Shown here piece by piece: positions 6,981-13,434 of a stretch of 18,302 nt of DNA. Position 1 is the first letter of the stretch, and every line of letters begins with the position of its first letter. The position numbers and the translations under genes were made by a program. The DNA lies in NCBI GenBank assembly GCA_002327335.1, contig DCVH01000009.1, positions 1 through 18,302 of the forward strand, written 5' to 3'. The stretch is from Patescibacteria group bacterium UBA2193 (lineage in GTDB: Bacteria; Patescibacteriota; Minisyncoccia; Moranbacterales; DUUL01). The notes beneath the pieces were generated by a model. The model did no database searches, had not been told where the DNA came from, and worked only from the letters and a program-made list of their open reading frames with translations.

Positions 6981-7102
6981 AGTTCTGAATAAGGTTTTAT
7001 GGTGACTGGTGAAATAGCTTAAACGGAGAAGATGAATGAGGGCTATTTTTTTGTCTCATAAGAATTTCATTATTTATTTATTAGAGGATTTAAAAAAAGA
7101 AT
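6981..7102 (+). promoter_or_regulatory. S10 leader with mini-ORFs and attenuator-like hairpin
   Basis: The predicted 5' UTR is about 120 bases. It holds two tiny ORFs: ATG at 6999 (MVTGEIA, stop 7020-7022) and ATG at 7032 (MNEGYFFVS, stop 7059-7061). The second follows GGAG (7025-7028), one of the best Shine-Dalgarno matches in the window. AAATAGC (7012-7018) can pair with GCTATTT (7042-7048), directly followed by Ts to 7052, a weak terminator-like hairpin overlapping both mini-ORFs. Translation of them would disrupt it. A role in autoregulation or attenuation is inferred only. Confidence 0.4.
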
Positions 7103-7435
7103 ATGGCGAAGGAAATTACCAACGAAGAGGCTAAATCTAGAATTAGAATCAAGATCAAAGCCTATGATCACAAAGTAATTGATCAATCTGTAAAGAAGAT
7201 CGTTGAAACTGCACAAAGAACCGGAACTAAAGTCGTTGGTCCTGTGCCACTTCCAACATCAATCAAGAAGATAACCGTCAATAGTTCAACTTTTGTTCAC
7301 AAAGACGCTCGGGATCAATATGAAATTCGAACTCACAAAAGATTGTTAGACATATTGGAACCAAGCGAGAAAACAATTGAAGATTTGACAAATTTGGATT
7401 TACCGGCTGGTGTGGGGATTGAGATTAAAATGTAA
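7103..7435 (+). CDS. rpsJ: 30S ribosomal protein S10 (uS10)
   Basis: uS10 sits in the head of the small subunit and, as NusE in E. coli, also joins antitermination complexes. The 110-residue protein shows the family landmarks RIRIKIKAYDHKVIDQS (residues 13-29), GTKVVGPVPLPT (41-52) and the closing RTHKRLLDILEPSEKTIEDL. About ten extra N-terminal residues (MAKEITNEEAK) precede the usual start. It is the first gene of the cluster, behind a near-consensus promoter and a leader of about 120 bases. AGAGGA at 7082-7087 is too far from the ATG for a normal Shine-Dalgarno. S12, S7, EF-G and EF-Tu, often found upstream, are absent. A 192-base structured gap separates it from L3, far longer than any other gap in the cluster. 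Confidence 0.97.
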   Translation: MAKEITNEEAKSRIRIKIKAYDHKVIDQSVKKIVETAQRTGTKVVGPVPLPTSIKKITVNSSTFVHKDARDQYEIRTHKRLLDILEPSEKTIEDLTNLDLPAGVGIEIKM

Positions 7436-7627
7436 TTTAGATTAACGTTTAATCTAAATAAAAAAGAACATTAGAAAAATTGGATAATTAGAATTACTCT
7501 AATTTAAGTCCCTAGTGGATACTGAATTAGCTTGAAACCGAGTGTTTTCACGAGGTCTGGCTGGTTTAAGCGGACTTGTGAAGATATTCGGTTTTAATTT
7601 TGAGAAAATTTTGATAAAAATAAGATT
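7436..7627 (+). promoter_or_regulatory. Structured S10-L3 intercistronic leader
   Basis: Three folds lie in series. First, a perfect AT-rich hairpin directly after the S10 stop (7436-7445 with 7449-7458, loop CGT). Second, AATTAGA (7486-7492) with TCTAATT (7498-7504). Third, a larger element at 7506-7577: AAGTCC (7506-7511) pairs with GGACTT (7572-7577), next to GCTT-AAACC (7530-7539, G7534 bulged) with GGTTTAAGC (7563-7571), and an apical GTG-TTTT-CAC hairpin flanked by GA/GA. AAACCGA (7535-7541) can instead pair with TCGGTTT (7588-7594), which is followed by a T-rich stretch. These alternatives are mutually exclusive, so a regulatory switch controlling L3 and later genes is plausible. No promoter or reading frame was found in the gap. 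Confidence 0.5.
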
Positions 7628-8203
7628 ATGAAATTTATATTAGCGAAAAAGTTAGGGATGACTACGGTTTATGAAGAGAGTGGAATCGCTCAGAACGCGA
7701 CTTTGCTTGAAGTTGGGCAAAATGTTATTACTCAAATCAGAACTGAAGAGAAAGATGGCTATGAAGCGATTCAGGTGGGGATAAAAAAGAGTAAAGGAGA
7801 ATTTTTTGAAGCAAAGAAAGAAATCAGAGCATCAAAAGCTGATCTTGAGAAAATTAAAGTTGGAGATGAATTGACTGTTGAGCAATTTGAAATTAATGAA
7901 AAAGTGACAGTAATCGGAATCTCCAAGGGGAAAGGAAACCAAGGAGTGGTCAAGAGACATGGTTTTGCAGGATCTCCTGCCTCTCACGGTCATCGTCATG
8001 ACTTGAGGGCGCCTGGATCAATCGGATCTTCTTACCCAGAAAGAGTTTTCAAGGGAAAGAAAATGGCTGGAAGAATGGGATCTGATCGACATACAACAAA
8101 GAATTTGAAAGTTGTGAAAATTGATTTGGAGAAGAGAATAATCGCAATCAAAGGAGCAATCCCAGGAAGAAATGGTTCGCTTGTTAGAATAATCGGTCAA
8201 TAA
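7628..8203 (+). CDS. rplC: 50S ribosomal protein L3 (uL3)
   Basis: uL3 binds 23S rRNA early in assembly and reaches toward the peptidyl transferase centre. The 191-residue protein is slightly short (E. coli 209). It starts with the typical KFILAKKLGMT, which corresponds to the start of the globular domain. The central loop GFAGSPASHGHRHDLRAPGS (about residues 117-136) and FKGKKMAGRMGSDRHTTKNL are intact. The residue matching E. coli Gln150, target of the PrmB methylase, is Arg here (MAGRMG). The end, AIKGAIPGRNGSLVRI, is standard. It follows the structured S10-L3 leader, with no Shine-Dalgarno before the ATG (ATAAAAATAAGATT), and precedes L4 by 20 bases. Confidence 0.97.
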   Translation: MKFILAKKLGMTTVYEESGIAQNATLLEVGQNVITQIRTEEKDGYEAIQVGIKKSKGEFFEAKKEIRASKADLEKIKVGDELTVEQFEINEKVTVIGISKGKGNQGVVKRHGFAGSPASHGHRHDLRAPGSIGSSYPERVFKGKKMAGRMGSDRHTTKNLKVVKIDLEKRIIAIKGAIPGRNGSLVRIIGQ

Positions 8204-8223
8204 ATAAGGAATATTTTAATATT

Positions 8224-8904
8224 ATGGCAAAGGTAGAAGTAAAAAATCTAGAAGGAAAGAAAGTTGAAGAAATCGATTTGAATGATGGTGTTTTTGGCTT
8301 GGAAATGAATGACGCGCTTGTTCATCAAGTCTATGTTGCTTTATATTCCAACAAGCGACAAGTGCTTGCTCACACGAAAGATCGAGGAGAAAGATCTGGA
8401 ACAGGAAAGAAGCCATGGAAACAGAAGGGAACAGGAAGAGCACGAGCCGGTGCGGTCAGAAGTCCGCTCTGGAGAAAGGGAGGAATTACTTTCGGACCAA
8501 CTAATGAAAGAAATTTTGAAAAGAAAATCAACCGAAAAATGAAAGTGCTTGCTACTAAAATGATTTTTAGTGCGAAATTGAGAGATGGAGAGCTTATCGT
8601 GGTTGATAGTTTTAAATTGAATGACAATAAGACCAAGGAAGCTGTGAAGATTTTGGAAGGCTTGAAAATCAATAAGAGAGTTTTATGGGCATTTGCCAAG
8701 GAAGAGAAGGATGGAATGAAGGCAAGTCGAAACATCAAGAGCGTTAAAAACGTCTATGCAGAAAATTTGAATATTTTGGATATGTTAAACAACAAGTTTT
8801 TGCTTTTAGACAAGAGTTCTGTGAAAAGAATTGAAGAGCGATACTTGAAAGTTGATGAAAATAAGGGAGTTTCTGATGATTTGAAGAAGAGTGCTAAGAA
8901 ATAA
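8224..8904 (+). CDS. rplD: 50S ribosomal protein L4 (uL4)
   Basis: uL4 has a globular domain on the subunit surface and a loop that lines the exit tunnel; in E. coli it also represses its own S10 operon. The 226-residue protein has the globular start (LNDGVFGLEMNDALVHQVYVA), the tunnel loop with GTGKKPWKQKGTGRARAGAVRSP split around residues 60-81 and WRKGGITFGPTNER after it, and the NKFLLLDKSSVKRIEERYL end. About 17 extra Lys/Asp-rich residues follow the usual C-terminus. AAGGA lies 13 bases before the ATG, farther than a normal Shine-Dalgarno. Whether uL4 controls this cluster, perhaps through one of the two leaders, is unknown. Confidence 0.97.
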   Translation: MAKVEVKNLEGKKVEEIDLNDGVFGLEMNDALVHQVYVALYSNKRQVLAHTKDRGERSGTGKKPWKQKGTGRARAGAVRSPLWRKGGITFGPTNERNFEKKINRKMKVLATKMIFSAKLRDGELIVVDSFKLNDNKTKEAVKILEGLKINKRVLWAFAKEEKDGMKASRNIKSVKNVYAENLNILDMLNNKFLLLDKSSVKRIEERYLKVDENKGVSDDLKKSAKK

Positions 8905-8916
8905 TAATAGACTACA

Positions 8917-9348
8917 ATGGCAGCGTTTTGGAATAAAGATAATAAGAATAAAGAGAAGGAATCTGTTAATGACAAAAAACAGAGTTCTGCTGTGATTTCA
9001 AAAAGCGATGACAAAAAGAAGCCAAAAAAGAAAAAAGTGGCTTCAGCTGATTTGAAAAAGAAAGCTGAATTGGTTAACAATGTCATAATTCGTCCAGTTA
9101 TTTCTGAAAAAGCGATGAACCAGCAAACAGTTGGAAAATATGTTTTTGAGGTTGGGCAAGACGCCAACACGAAAACTGTTTCAGAATCCATCGGAGTTCT
9201 CTATGGAGTTGATGTTTTGAAAGTGAATTTGATGAATTATAAGCAGAAAAAGAGAAATTTTAGAAATTTTCGTGGTCAACAAAAAGCAGTGAAAAAGGCG
9301 ATTGTTACCATTAAAAGTGGTCAGGAAATTAAATTGTTTAATGAATAA
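8917..9348 (+). CDS. rplW: 50S ribosomal protein L23 (uL23) with Lys-rich N-terminal extension
   Basis: uL23 lies at the tunnel exit and docks trigger factor and SRP. The family core occupies only residues 54-143: NVIIRPVISEKAM, then KYVFEVGQDANTKTVSESI, VLKVNLMNYKQKKRNF and the final VTIKSGQEIKLF. Before it lies a 53-residue extension made mainly of Lys, Asp, Glu and Ser (NKDNKNKEKES, KKPKKKKVASADLKKK). Typical L23 is about 95-100 residues, so this is one third longer. The ATG at 8917 is 12 bases after the L4 stop with no Shine-Dalgarno. No internal ATG would give a shorter core protein, so the extension is probably real, although a GTG near codon 41 cannot be excluded. The extension looks disordered and basic, and may bind rRNA. 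Confidence 0.95.
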   Translation: MAAFWNKDNKNKEKESVNDKKQSSAVISKSDDKKKPKKKKVASADLKKKAELVNNVIIRPVISEKAMNQQTVGKYVFEVGQDANTKTVSESIGVLYGVDVLKVNLMNYKQKKRNFRNFRGQQKAVKKAIVTIKSGQEIKLFNE

Positions 9349-9372
9349 TGGGATTAATTTTGATATAATATT

Positions 9373-10203
9373 ATGGCAGTAAAAGTCTACAAAAAAAATA
9401 CCGCCGGTAGAAGAGGGATGTCAATCATCAAGCCGGAAAATTTAACCGATGAGAAACCGGAAAAATCTTTACTTGCACTTCTTAACAGAAAATCCGGTCG
9501 ATCTCATGGAAAAATTTCAATTCGACACAGAGGATCCGGAGCAAAAAGAAGATATCGATTGGTTGATTTCAAAATGGACAAACTTGACGTTGCAGGTGTT
9601 GTAAAGACCATAGAAAAAGACCCTAATCGAAATGCCTTAATTGCCTTGGTGAATTATATTGACGGTGACAGACGATATGTTTTGGCAACCGTTGGAATGA
9701 AAAAGGGTTCAATGATCATCACCGGTGAGAAGGTTTCAATTGAAGATGGTAACAGGACAACTCTGAAAAATATTCCAGTTGGTACGGTTGTTTCTAATGT
9801 GGAAATGATTCCTGGAAAGGGTGGACAGACTGCGAGAAGTGCTGGAACAGGATTGGTTGTTCAAGCGATTGACGGAGCAATGGCCCACTTGAAAATGCCT
9901 TCCGGAGAGATTAGAATGGTAAGAAAGGAGTGCTATGCGACAATTGGTCAAGTAAGCAATTTTGAATATAGTTCAATGAGAATTGGTAAAGCTGGAAGAA
10001 GAAGACACATGGGGTGGAGACCGGCTGTTCGTGGTTCTGCGATGAATCCTGTAGATCACCCACATGGAGGAGGAGAAGGATGTCAGCCAATCGGTTTGAA
10101 ATATCCGAAGACTCCTTGGGGCAAACCTGCTCTTGGGGTTAAGACCAGAAAGAAGAAGAAGTATTCTGATCGGCTTATTATCAAGAGAAGAGGGAAGAAA
10201 TAA
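9373..10203 (+). CDS. rplB: 50S ribosomal protein L2 (uL2)
   Basis: uL2 supports the peptidyl transferase centre and subunit joining. At 276 residues it has the usual length. Visible landmarks include GRSHGKISIRHRGSGAKRRY (about residues 42-61), the RYVLAT strand, IPVGTVVSNVEMIPGKGGQT (133-152), and the strongly conserved MNPVDHPHGGGEG (about 224-236) containing the histidine equivalent to E. coli His229. The C-terminus ends in a basic RLIIKRRGKK. The gene follows L23 by 24 bases and precedes S19 by 34. The upstream stretch is AT-rich without a Shine-Dalgarno. Nothing is missing or unusual in the protein. Confidence 0.98.
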   Translation: MAVKVYKKNTAGRRGMSIIKPENLTDEKPEKSLLALLNRKSGRSHGKISIRHRGSGAKRRYRLVDFKMDKLDVAGVVKTIEKDPNRNALIALVNYIDGDRRYVLATVGMKKGSMIITGEKVSIEDGNRTTLKNIPVGTVVSNVEMIPGKGGQTARSAGTGLVVQAIDGAMAHLKMPSGEIRMVRKECYATIGQVSNFEYSSMRIGKAGRRRHMGWRPAVRGSAMNPVDHPHGGGEGCQPIGLKYPKTPWGKPALGVKTRKKKKYSDRLIIKRRGKK

Positions 10204-10237
10204 TTATAAGAGTTTTAAGGAATAATTTTAATAAAAT

Positions 10238-10573
10238 ATGTCGAGATCACTCAAAAAAGGACCATATATTGATGAGAAATTAATGAAAAAGGTTCTGAAC
10301 AAAAAACCGGAAGACAAGTCATCTATCAAGACATGGGCAAGAGCCTGTACGATTGCGCCGGAAATGGTTGGACACACGTTCGATGTTCATAATGGAAGAT
10401 TGTTTATTTCTGTTTTTGTTACTGAGGATATGGTTGGGCATAAATTAGGTGAATTTTCTCCAACACGAACTTTCTCAAGACACGGAGGAAAGATTCAGAA
10501 AGAAATAGAAACTGCTCAGAAGCAAAAAGAGCAAGACGCAGCCAAGGCAGTAAAGGGAGATAAGAAAAAATAG
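10238..10573 (+). CDS. rpsS: 30S ribosomal protein S19 (uS19)
   Basis: uS19 pairs with S13 in the head of the small subunit near the A-site tRNA. The core is complete: SRSLKKGPYID (residues 2-12), KTWARACTIAPEMVGHTFDV (31-50), HNGRLFISVFVTEDMVGHKLGEFS and PTRTFSRHGG. About 18-20 additional Lys/Gln/Ala-rich residues (QKQKEQDAAKAVKGDKKK) extend the usual 90-93 residue protein to 111. AAGGA stands 16 bases before the ATG, too far for a standard Shine-Dalgarno. It lies between L2 and L22 as in most bacteria. Confidence 0.97.
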   Translation: MSRSLKKGPYIDEKLMKKVLNKKPEDKSSIKTWARACTIAPEMVGHTFDVHNGRLFISVFVTEDMVGHKLGEFSPTRTFSRHGGKIQKEIETAQKQKEQDAAKAVKGDKKK

Positions 10574-10601
10574 GAAAATAAGTTAATTAAGAAATTTTAA
10601 T

Positions 10602-11078
10602 ATGAAGGCGATTAAAGTAAAAGCCAGTTTAAGAAATTATCGAAGATCTGCACAAAAAGTGCGAGAAGTTGCCAATATTGTCAGAGGTGTTATGGTGAGT
10701 GAAGCGGAAATTATTCTTTCTGGCGTTAAGAAAGATAGTGGTGATGACATTCTGAAATTAGTTAAAAGTGCAGCTGTTAATGCTGAAAATAATTTTAAAT
10801 TAAACAAGAAAGATTTATTTATATCTGAAATTAAAGTTGATGAGGGAGCAGTCTTAAAAAGATGGAGAGCAAGGGCACATGGAACCGCAGCTCGAATTCT
10901 TAAAAGATCTTGCCATATAAATATTGTGGTTGAAGCGATGGTGCCGAAAGAGCAGGCAGTTGTTGAAAAGTCTGAGGTTAAAAAAGACAGCAAGAAAACC
11001 ATTGTCAAGAAGGAAGGTAAGAAGTCTGTTGAAAAAGTTGAGAAAAAAGAAAAAGAAGTTGTTAAAAATAGTAAATAA
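10602..11078 (+). CDS. rplV: 50S ribosomal protein L22 (uL22) with Lys-rich C-terminal tail
   Basis: uL22 has a globular domain at the subunit surface and a beta-hairpin that lines the exit tunnel. The core (residues 1-114) shows KASLRNYRRSAQKVREVANI, VKSAAVNAENNFKL and the hairpin and end RWRARAHGTAARILKRSCHI. After VVEAMV comes a tail of about 44 residues dominated by Lys, Glu and Val (KKDSKKTIVKKEGKKSVEK), making 158 residues against 110-115 for the family. The tail should protrude near the tunnel exit, close to the extended N-terminus of L23, and looks disordered. It is only six bases from S3, so the two are probably translationally coupled. Confidence 0.96.
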   Translation: MKAIKVKASLRNYRRSAQKVREVANIVRGVMVSEAEIILSGVKKDSGDDILKLVKSAAVNAENNFKLNKKDLFISEIKVDEGAVLKRWRARAHGTAARILKRSCHINIVVEAMVPKEQAVVEKSEVKKDSKKTIVKKEGKKSVEKVEKKEKEVVKNSK

Positions 11079-11084
11079 TACGTC

Positions 11085-11741
11085 ATGGGACAGAAAATAG
11101 ATCCAAGAAATTTGAGAATGGGGATTAACAAGACATGGAAGTCTCGTTGGTATAGCGACAAAAATTATCAGAGCAATTTAAAGCAAGATATTCTTTTGCG
11201 GGAAGACTTGAAAGAACGATTGAAGACTGCTGGAATCGCTTCTGTTGAAATTGAAAGAAGTGTTGCAAAAATTCGAATAATCGTAGCAACAAGCAAGCCT
11301 GGAATATTGATTGGAAGAGGCGGACAAGGCGTTGATGAATTGAAAAGTCTGATTAAGAAAAAATATTTTTCAAAAGAAAAATTGGAACTTCAAATTGATA
11401 TTCGAGAAGTGAAGGCGATGGAAGAAGATGCTCAGTTAGTAGCTGACGACATGGCACATCAACTTGAAAAAAGAGTTTCTTTCCGAAGAGTGATGAAAAT
11501 GACAATTGACAAGGTGATGAAGAGTCGAAATATTCAAGGAATTAAAGTGGAGTTGTCAGGAAGACTTGGAGGAGCAGAAATGTCCCGAAGAGAATGGTTG
11601 GCAGATGGAAATCTTCCGTTGCAAACATTGCGAGCAGACATCGATTTTGCGAAATCAACCGGATATACAACTTTCGGAACATTGGGAGTGAAAGTATGGT
11701 TGCACAAGAAGGCGATTGAAAGAAATAATTTTAATAAATAG
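11085..11741 (+). CDS. rpsC: 30S ribosomal protein S3 (uS3)
   Basis: uS3 lies at the mRNA entry channel and contributes to the ribosomal helicase activity. The 218-residue protein begins with the family start MGQKIDPRNLRMGI. A KH domain holds the GxxG loop (GRGG, residues 77-80, in KPGILIGRGGQGVDEL), and the C-terminal domain carries GIKVELSGRLGGAEMSRREW, LPLQTLRADIDFA and GTLGVKVWLHK. ATG at 11085 is six bases after the L22 stop. No Shine-Dalgarno is visible (AATACGTC), so it may be reached by ribosomes terminating at L22. Length and motifs are normal. Confidence 0.98.
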   Translation: MGQKIDPRNLRMGINKTWKSRWYSDKNYQSNLKQDILLREDLKERLKTAGIASVEIERSVAKIRIIVATSKPGILIGRGGQGVDELKSLIKKKYFSKEKLELQIDIREVKAMEEDAQLVADDMAHQLEKRVSFRRVMKMTIDKVMKSRNIQGIKVELSGRLGGAEMSRREWLADGNLPLQTLRADIDFAKSTGYTTFGTLGVKVWLHKKAIERNNFNK

Positions 11742-11778
11742 AAAGAAATAATTTAATAATTGGGAAAGTTTCAAATAT

Positions 11779-12189
11779 ATGTTAATGCCAAAGAAGTTAA
11801 AACATAGGAAGAGTCAAAGAGGCGGAAAGCTTCGAGGGAATGCGACCAGAGGGACGGAATTGTCTTTTGGCGAATTTGGAATGAAAACTCTTGATATGGG
11901 GCTGATTAATTCCAGAGAGATTGAAGCAGCACGAAGAGCAATGACTCGATATGTTCAGAAGGGCGGAAAGATTTGGATCAGACTTTTTCCTGATATGCCA
12001 GTTACTCGAAAAGGAGCAGAAGTTCCGATGGGAAAAGGAAAAGGAAGTCCGGAATTTTTCATAGCAAGAGTGAAGCCAGGGAAAATCCTTTTTGAAATAG
12101 ATGGAATTGACAAGGCTACCGCTAAAAAGGCTTTTCGATTGGGATCTGATAAGTTAAGTGTAAGAACAAAGTTTATTTGCAAGGATTAA
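11779..12189 (+). CDS. rplP: 50S ribosomal protein L16 (uL16) with Pro in place of Arg81
   Basis: uL16 organises the A-site and P-site tRNA region of the large subunit. The 136-residue protein matches throughout: MPKKLKHRKSQRGG, GTELSFGEFGMKTLDMGLIN, AARRAMTRYVQKGGKIWIR and PGKILFEIDG. The loop that reads AVRMGKGKG in E. coli is EVPMGKGKG here, so the residue aligned with Arg81 (hydroxylated by the YcfD oxygenase in E. coli) is Pro83. ATG at 11779 gives MLMPKK, matching the family's MLxPKR start; ATG at 11785 is the alternative. The gene follows S3 by 37 bases and precedes L29. Confidence 0.97.
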   Translation: MLMPKKLKHRKSQRGGKLRGNATRGTELSFGEFGMKTLDMGLINSREIEAARRAMTRYVQKGGKIWIRLFPDMPVTRKGAEVPMGKGKGSPEFFIARVKPGKILFEIDGIDKATAKKAFRLGSDKLSVRTKFICKD

Positions 12190-12215
12190 TAAGATTTTAA
12201 GGAATTCATAAAAAT

Positions 12216-12407
12216 ATGAAAGCGAAAGAAGTCAGAGAGAAAAAATCAGAAGAGTTAAAAACAATCTTGCAAGAGAAACGGATTGAGTTGTGTCAATTAA
12301 GATTTGACATTAAAGCAAATCAAGTTCAAAATCATCAACAATTAAAAACTGTGAAAAGAGATATTGCCAGAATAGAGACGATTCTAAAGGAAAGTAAAGA
12401 ACAATAA
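12216..12407 (+). CDS. rpmC: 50S ribosomal protein L29 (uL29)
   Basis: uL29 is a small two-helix protein at the tunnel exit next to L23. The 63-residue sequence is nearly all helical, with the family pattern KAKEVREKKSEELKTILQEK, then ELCQLRFDIKANQVQNHQQL and KRDIARIETIL. One cysteine (Cys26 in ELCQLRF) replaces the more usual Phe or Asn. AAGGA lies 12 bases before the ATG. Position between L16 and S17 is standard. Confidence 0.95.
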   Translation: MKAKEVREKKSEELKTILQEKRIELCQLRFDIKANQVQNHQQLKTVKRDIARIETILKESKEQ

Positions 12408-12422
12408 TTTAAGACAAAGATC

Positions 12423-12683
12423 ATGGAAAAAAATAGAATTATCAGAAAAAAGAAAGGAATTGTTGTCAGCGACAAAAATGACAAAACGATTGTTGTTGCT
12501 GTTACAGAACTTAAAACCCATCCTAAATATTTGAAAAAATTCAAAAGCACCAAGAAATACAAGGTTCATGACGAAGAGAATAAATATAAGATTGGAGATG
12601 AAGTGGCTTTTGTTGAGTGCCGACCAGTTAGCAGAGACAAGAAATGGAAAGTAACCGAGAGCGACGAGCAAGTTATCAATTAA
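12423..12683 (+). CDS. rpsQ: 30S ribosomal protein S17 (uS17)
   Basis: uS17 is an OB-fold protein that binds the 5' domain of 16S rRNA early in assembly. The 86 residues show the family series KKGIVVSDKNDKTIVVAV, THPKYLKKFKSTKKYKVHDE (the conserved HP-Y-K--K-S-KY-HDE pattern), YKIGDEVAFVECRPVSRDKK and WKV near the end. Length is normal. It starts 15 bases after the L29 stop without a Shine-Dalgarno (AAGACAAAGATC). Confidence 0.97.
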   Translation: MEKNRIIRKKKGIVVSDKNDKTIVVAVTELKTHPKYLKKFKSTKKYKVHDEENKYKIGDEVAFVECRPVSRDKKWKVTESDEQVIN

Positions 12684-12716
12684 GAATTTGTTTTAATATA
12701 ATTAAATTTCGATAAG

Positions 12717-13082
12717 ATGATACAGGTCCAGACAAAATTGAAGATTGCAGATAACTCAGGCGCGAAAGTCGTTCAGTGTTTCAAGATACTTGGTGGTTCA
12801 AGAAGAAGATATGCGAGAATCGGAGATGTTGTTGTTGCTTCAGTGAAAGAAGCGGAACCAAGAGCCAATGTTAAGAAAAAAGAAGTTGTTAAAGTTGTTA
12901 TTGTTAGACAAAAACAACCATTTCGAAGAAAAGATGGTTCATATATCAGATTTGATGAAAATGCGGCAGTTGTTCTCGATGGGACAGAGCCAAAAGGAAC
13001 TCGAATCTTCGGACCGATTGCCAGGGAGATTCGTGAAAGAGGCTATATGAAGATTGTTTCTTTAGCAGAGGAAGTTTACTAA
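12717..13082 (+). CDS. rplN: 50S ribosomal protein L14 (uL14)
   Basis: uL14 lies at the subunit interface, contacting h14 of 16S rRNA, and is the site where RsfS silences the large subunit. The 121-residue protein is of standard length (E. coli 123) and shows MIQVQTKLKIADNSGAK at the start, RYARIGDVVVASVKEA in the middle, VIVRQKQPFRRKDGSYIRFD (about residues 62-81), then NAAVVLDGTEPKGTRIFGPI and the closing MKIVSLAEEVY. It begins the spc-type half of the cluster, but the 33-base gap after S17 shows no promoter or terminator, so the S10 and spc genes appear to form a single unit. Confidence 0.98.
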   Translation: MIQVQTKLKIADNSGAKVVQCFKILGGSRRRYARIGDVVVASVKEAEPRANVKKKEVVKVVIVRQKQPFRRKDGSYIRFDENAAVVLDGTEPKGTRIFGPIAREIRERGYMKIVSLAEEVY

Positions 13083-13106
13083 AGTAAGAAATTAAGTTTT
13101 TATTAT

Positions 13107-13412
13107 ATGAAGATTAAAAAAGGGGACAAGGTGAAAATGCTATCAGGAAAAGACCGAGGAAAAGACGGGAAGATTACTCGTGTGATTTCAAAGGACGACA
13201 GTGTTGTTGTGGATGGTTTGAATCTGATTAAAAAGCACAAGAAGTCAACAAAAAAAGGACAAAAAGGGGAACGTGTTACGATTTCTGCGCCAACCAACGT
13301 TTCCAATGTTCAGTTGATTTGTCCGAAATGCGGGAAAGCGGTTCGAATCAGTAGCAAGATTATCAATGATAAGAAGGTTCGTATCTGCAAGAAGTGCCAA
13401 GCAGAGATTTAA
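13107..13412 (+). CDS. rplX: 50S ribosomal protein L24 (uL24) with C-terminal zinc ribbon
   Basis: uL24 is an assembly initiator at the base of the large subunit. The 101 residues begin with the KOW motif (MKIKKGDKVKMLSGKDRGKD) and VVDGLNLIKKHKK. The C-terminal part carries two Cys pairs, CPKC near residue 72 and CKKC near 95, which should bind one zinc ion; this ribbon is common in bacterial L24. It is 24 bases after L14 and 22 bases before the L5 start at 13435. Confidence 0.97.
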   Translation: MKIKKGDKVKMLSGKDRGKDGKITRVISKDDSVVVDGLNLIKKHKKSTKKGQKGERVTISAPTNVSNVQLICPKCGKAVRISSKIINDKKVRICKKCQAEI

Positions 13413-13434
13413 GAAAGAAGATAAGAAAAATATT

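Noticed and set aside
7436..7458. The AT-rich hairpin after S10 as an intrinsic terminator
   Set aside because: On the + strand it is followed by A-rich sequence, not a T-run; the genes downstream belong to the same cluster.
7436..7627. A tRNA or small gene in the S10-L3 gap
   Set aside because: No T-loop or acceptor stem signature and no reading frame with a start; the structure fits a leader better.
13107..13412. Zinc ribbon of L24 as an unusual fusion
   Set aside because: A C-terminal CxxC pair is common in bacterial L24.
13366..13434. Upstream 23-codon extension of L5
   Set aside because: It overlaps L24, has no L5 similarity, and ATG 13435 gives the standard N-terminus.
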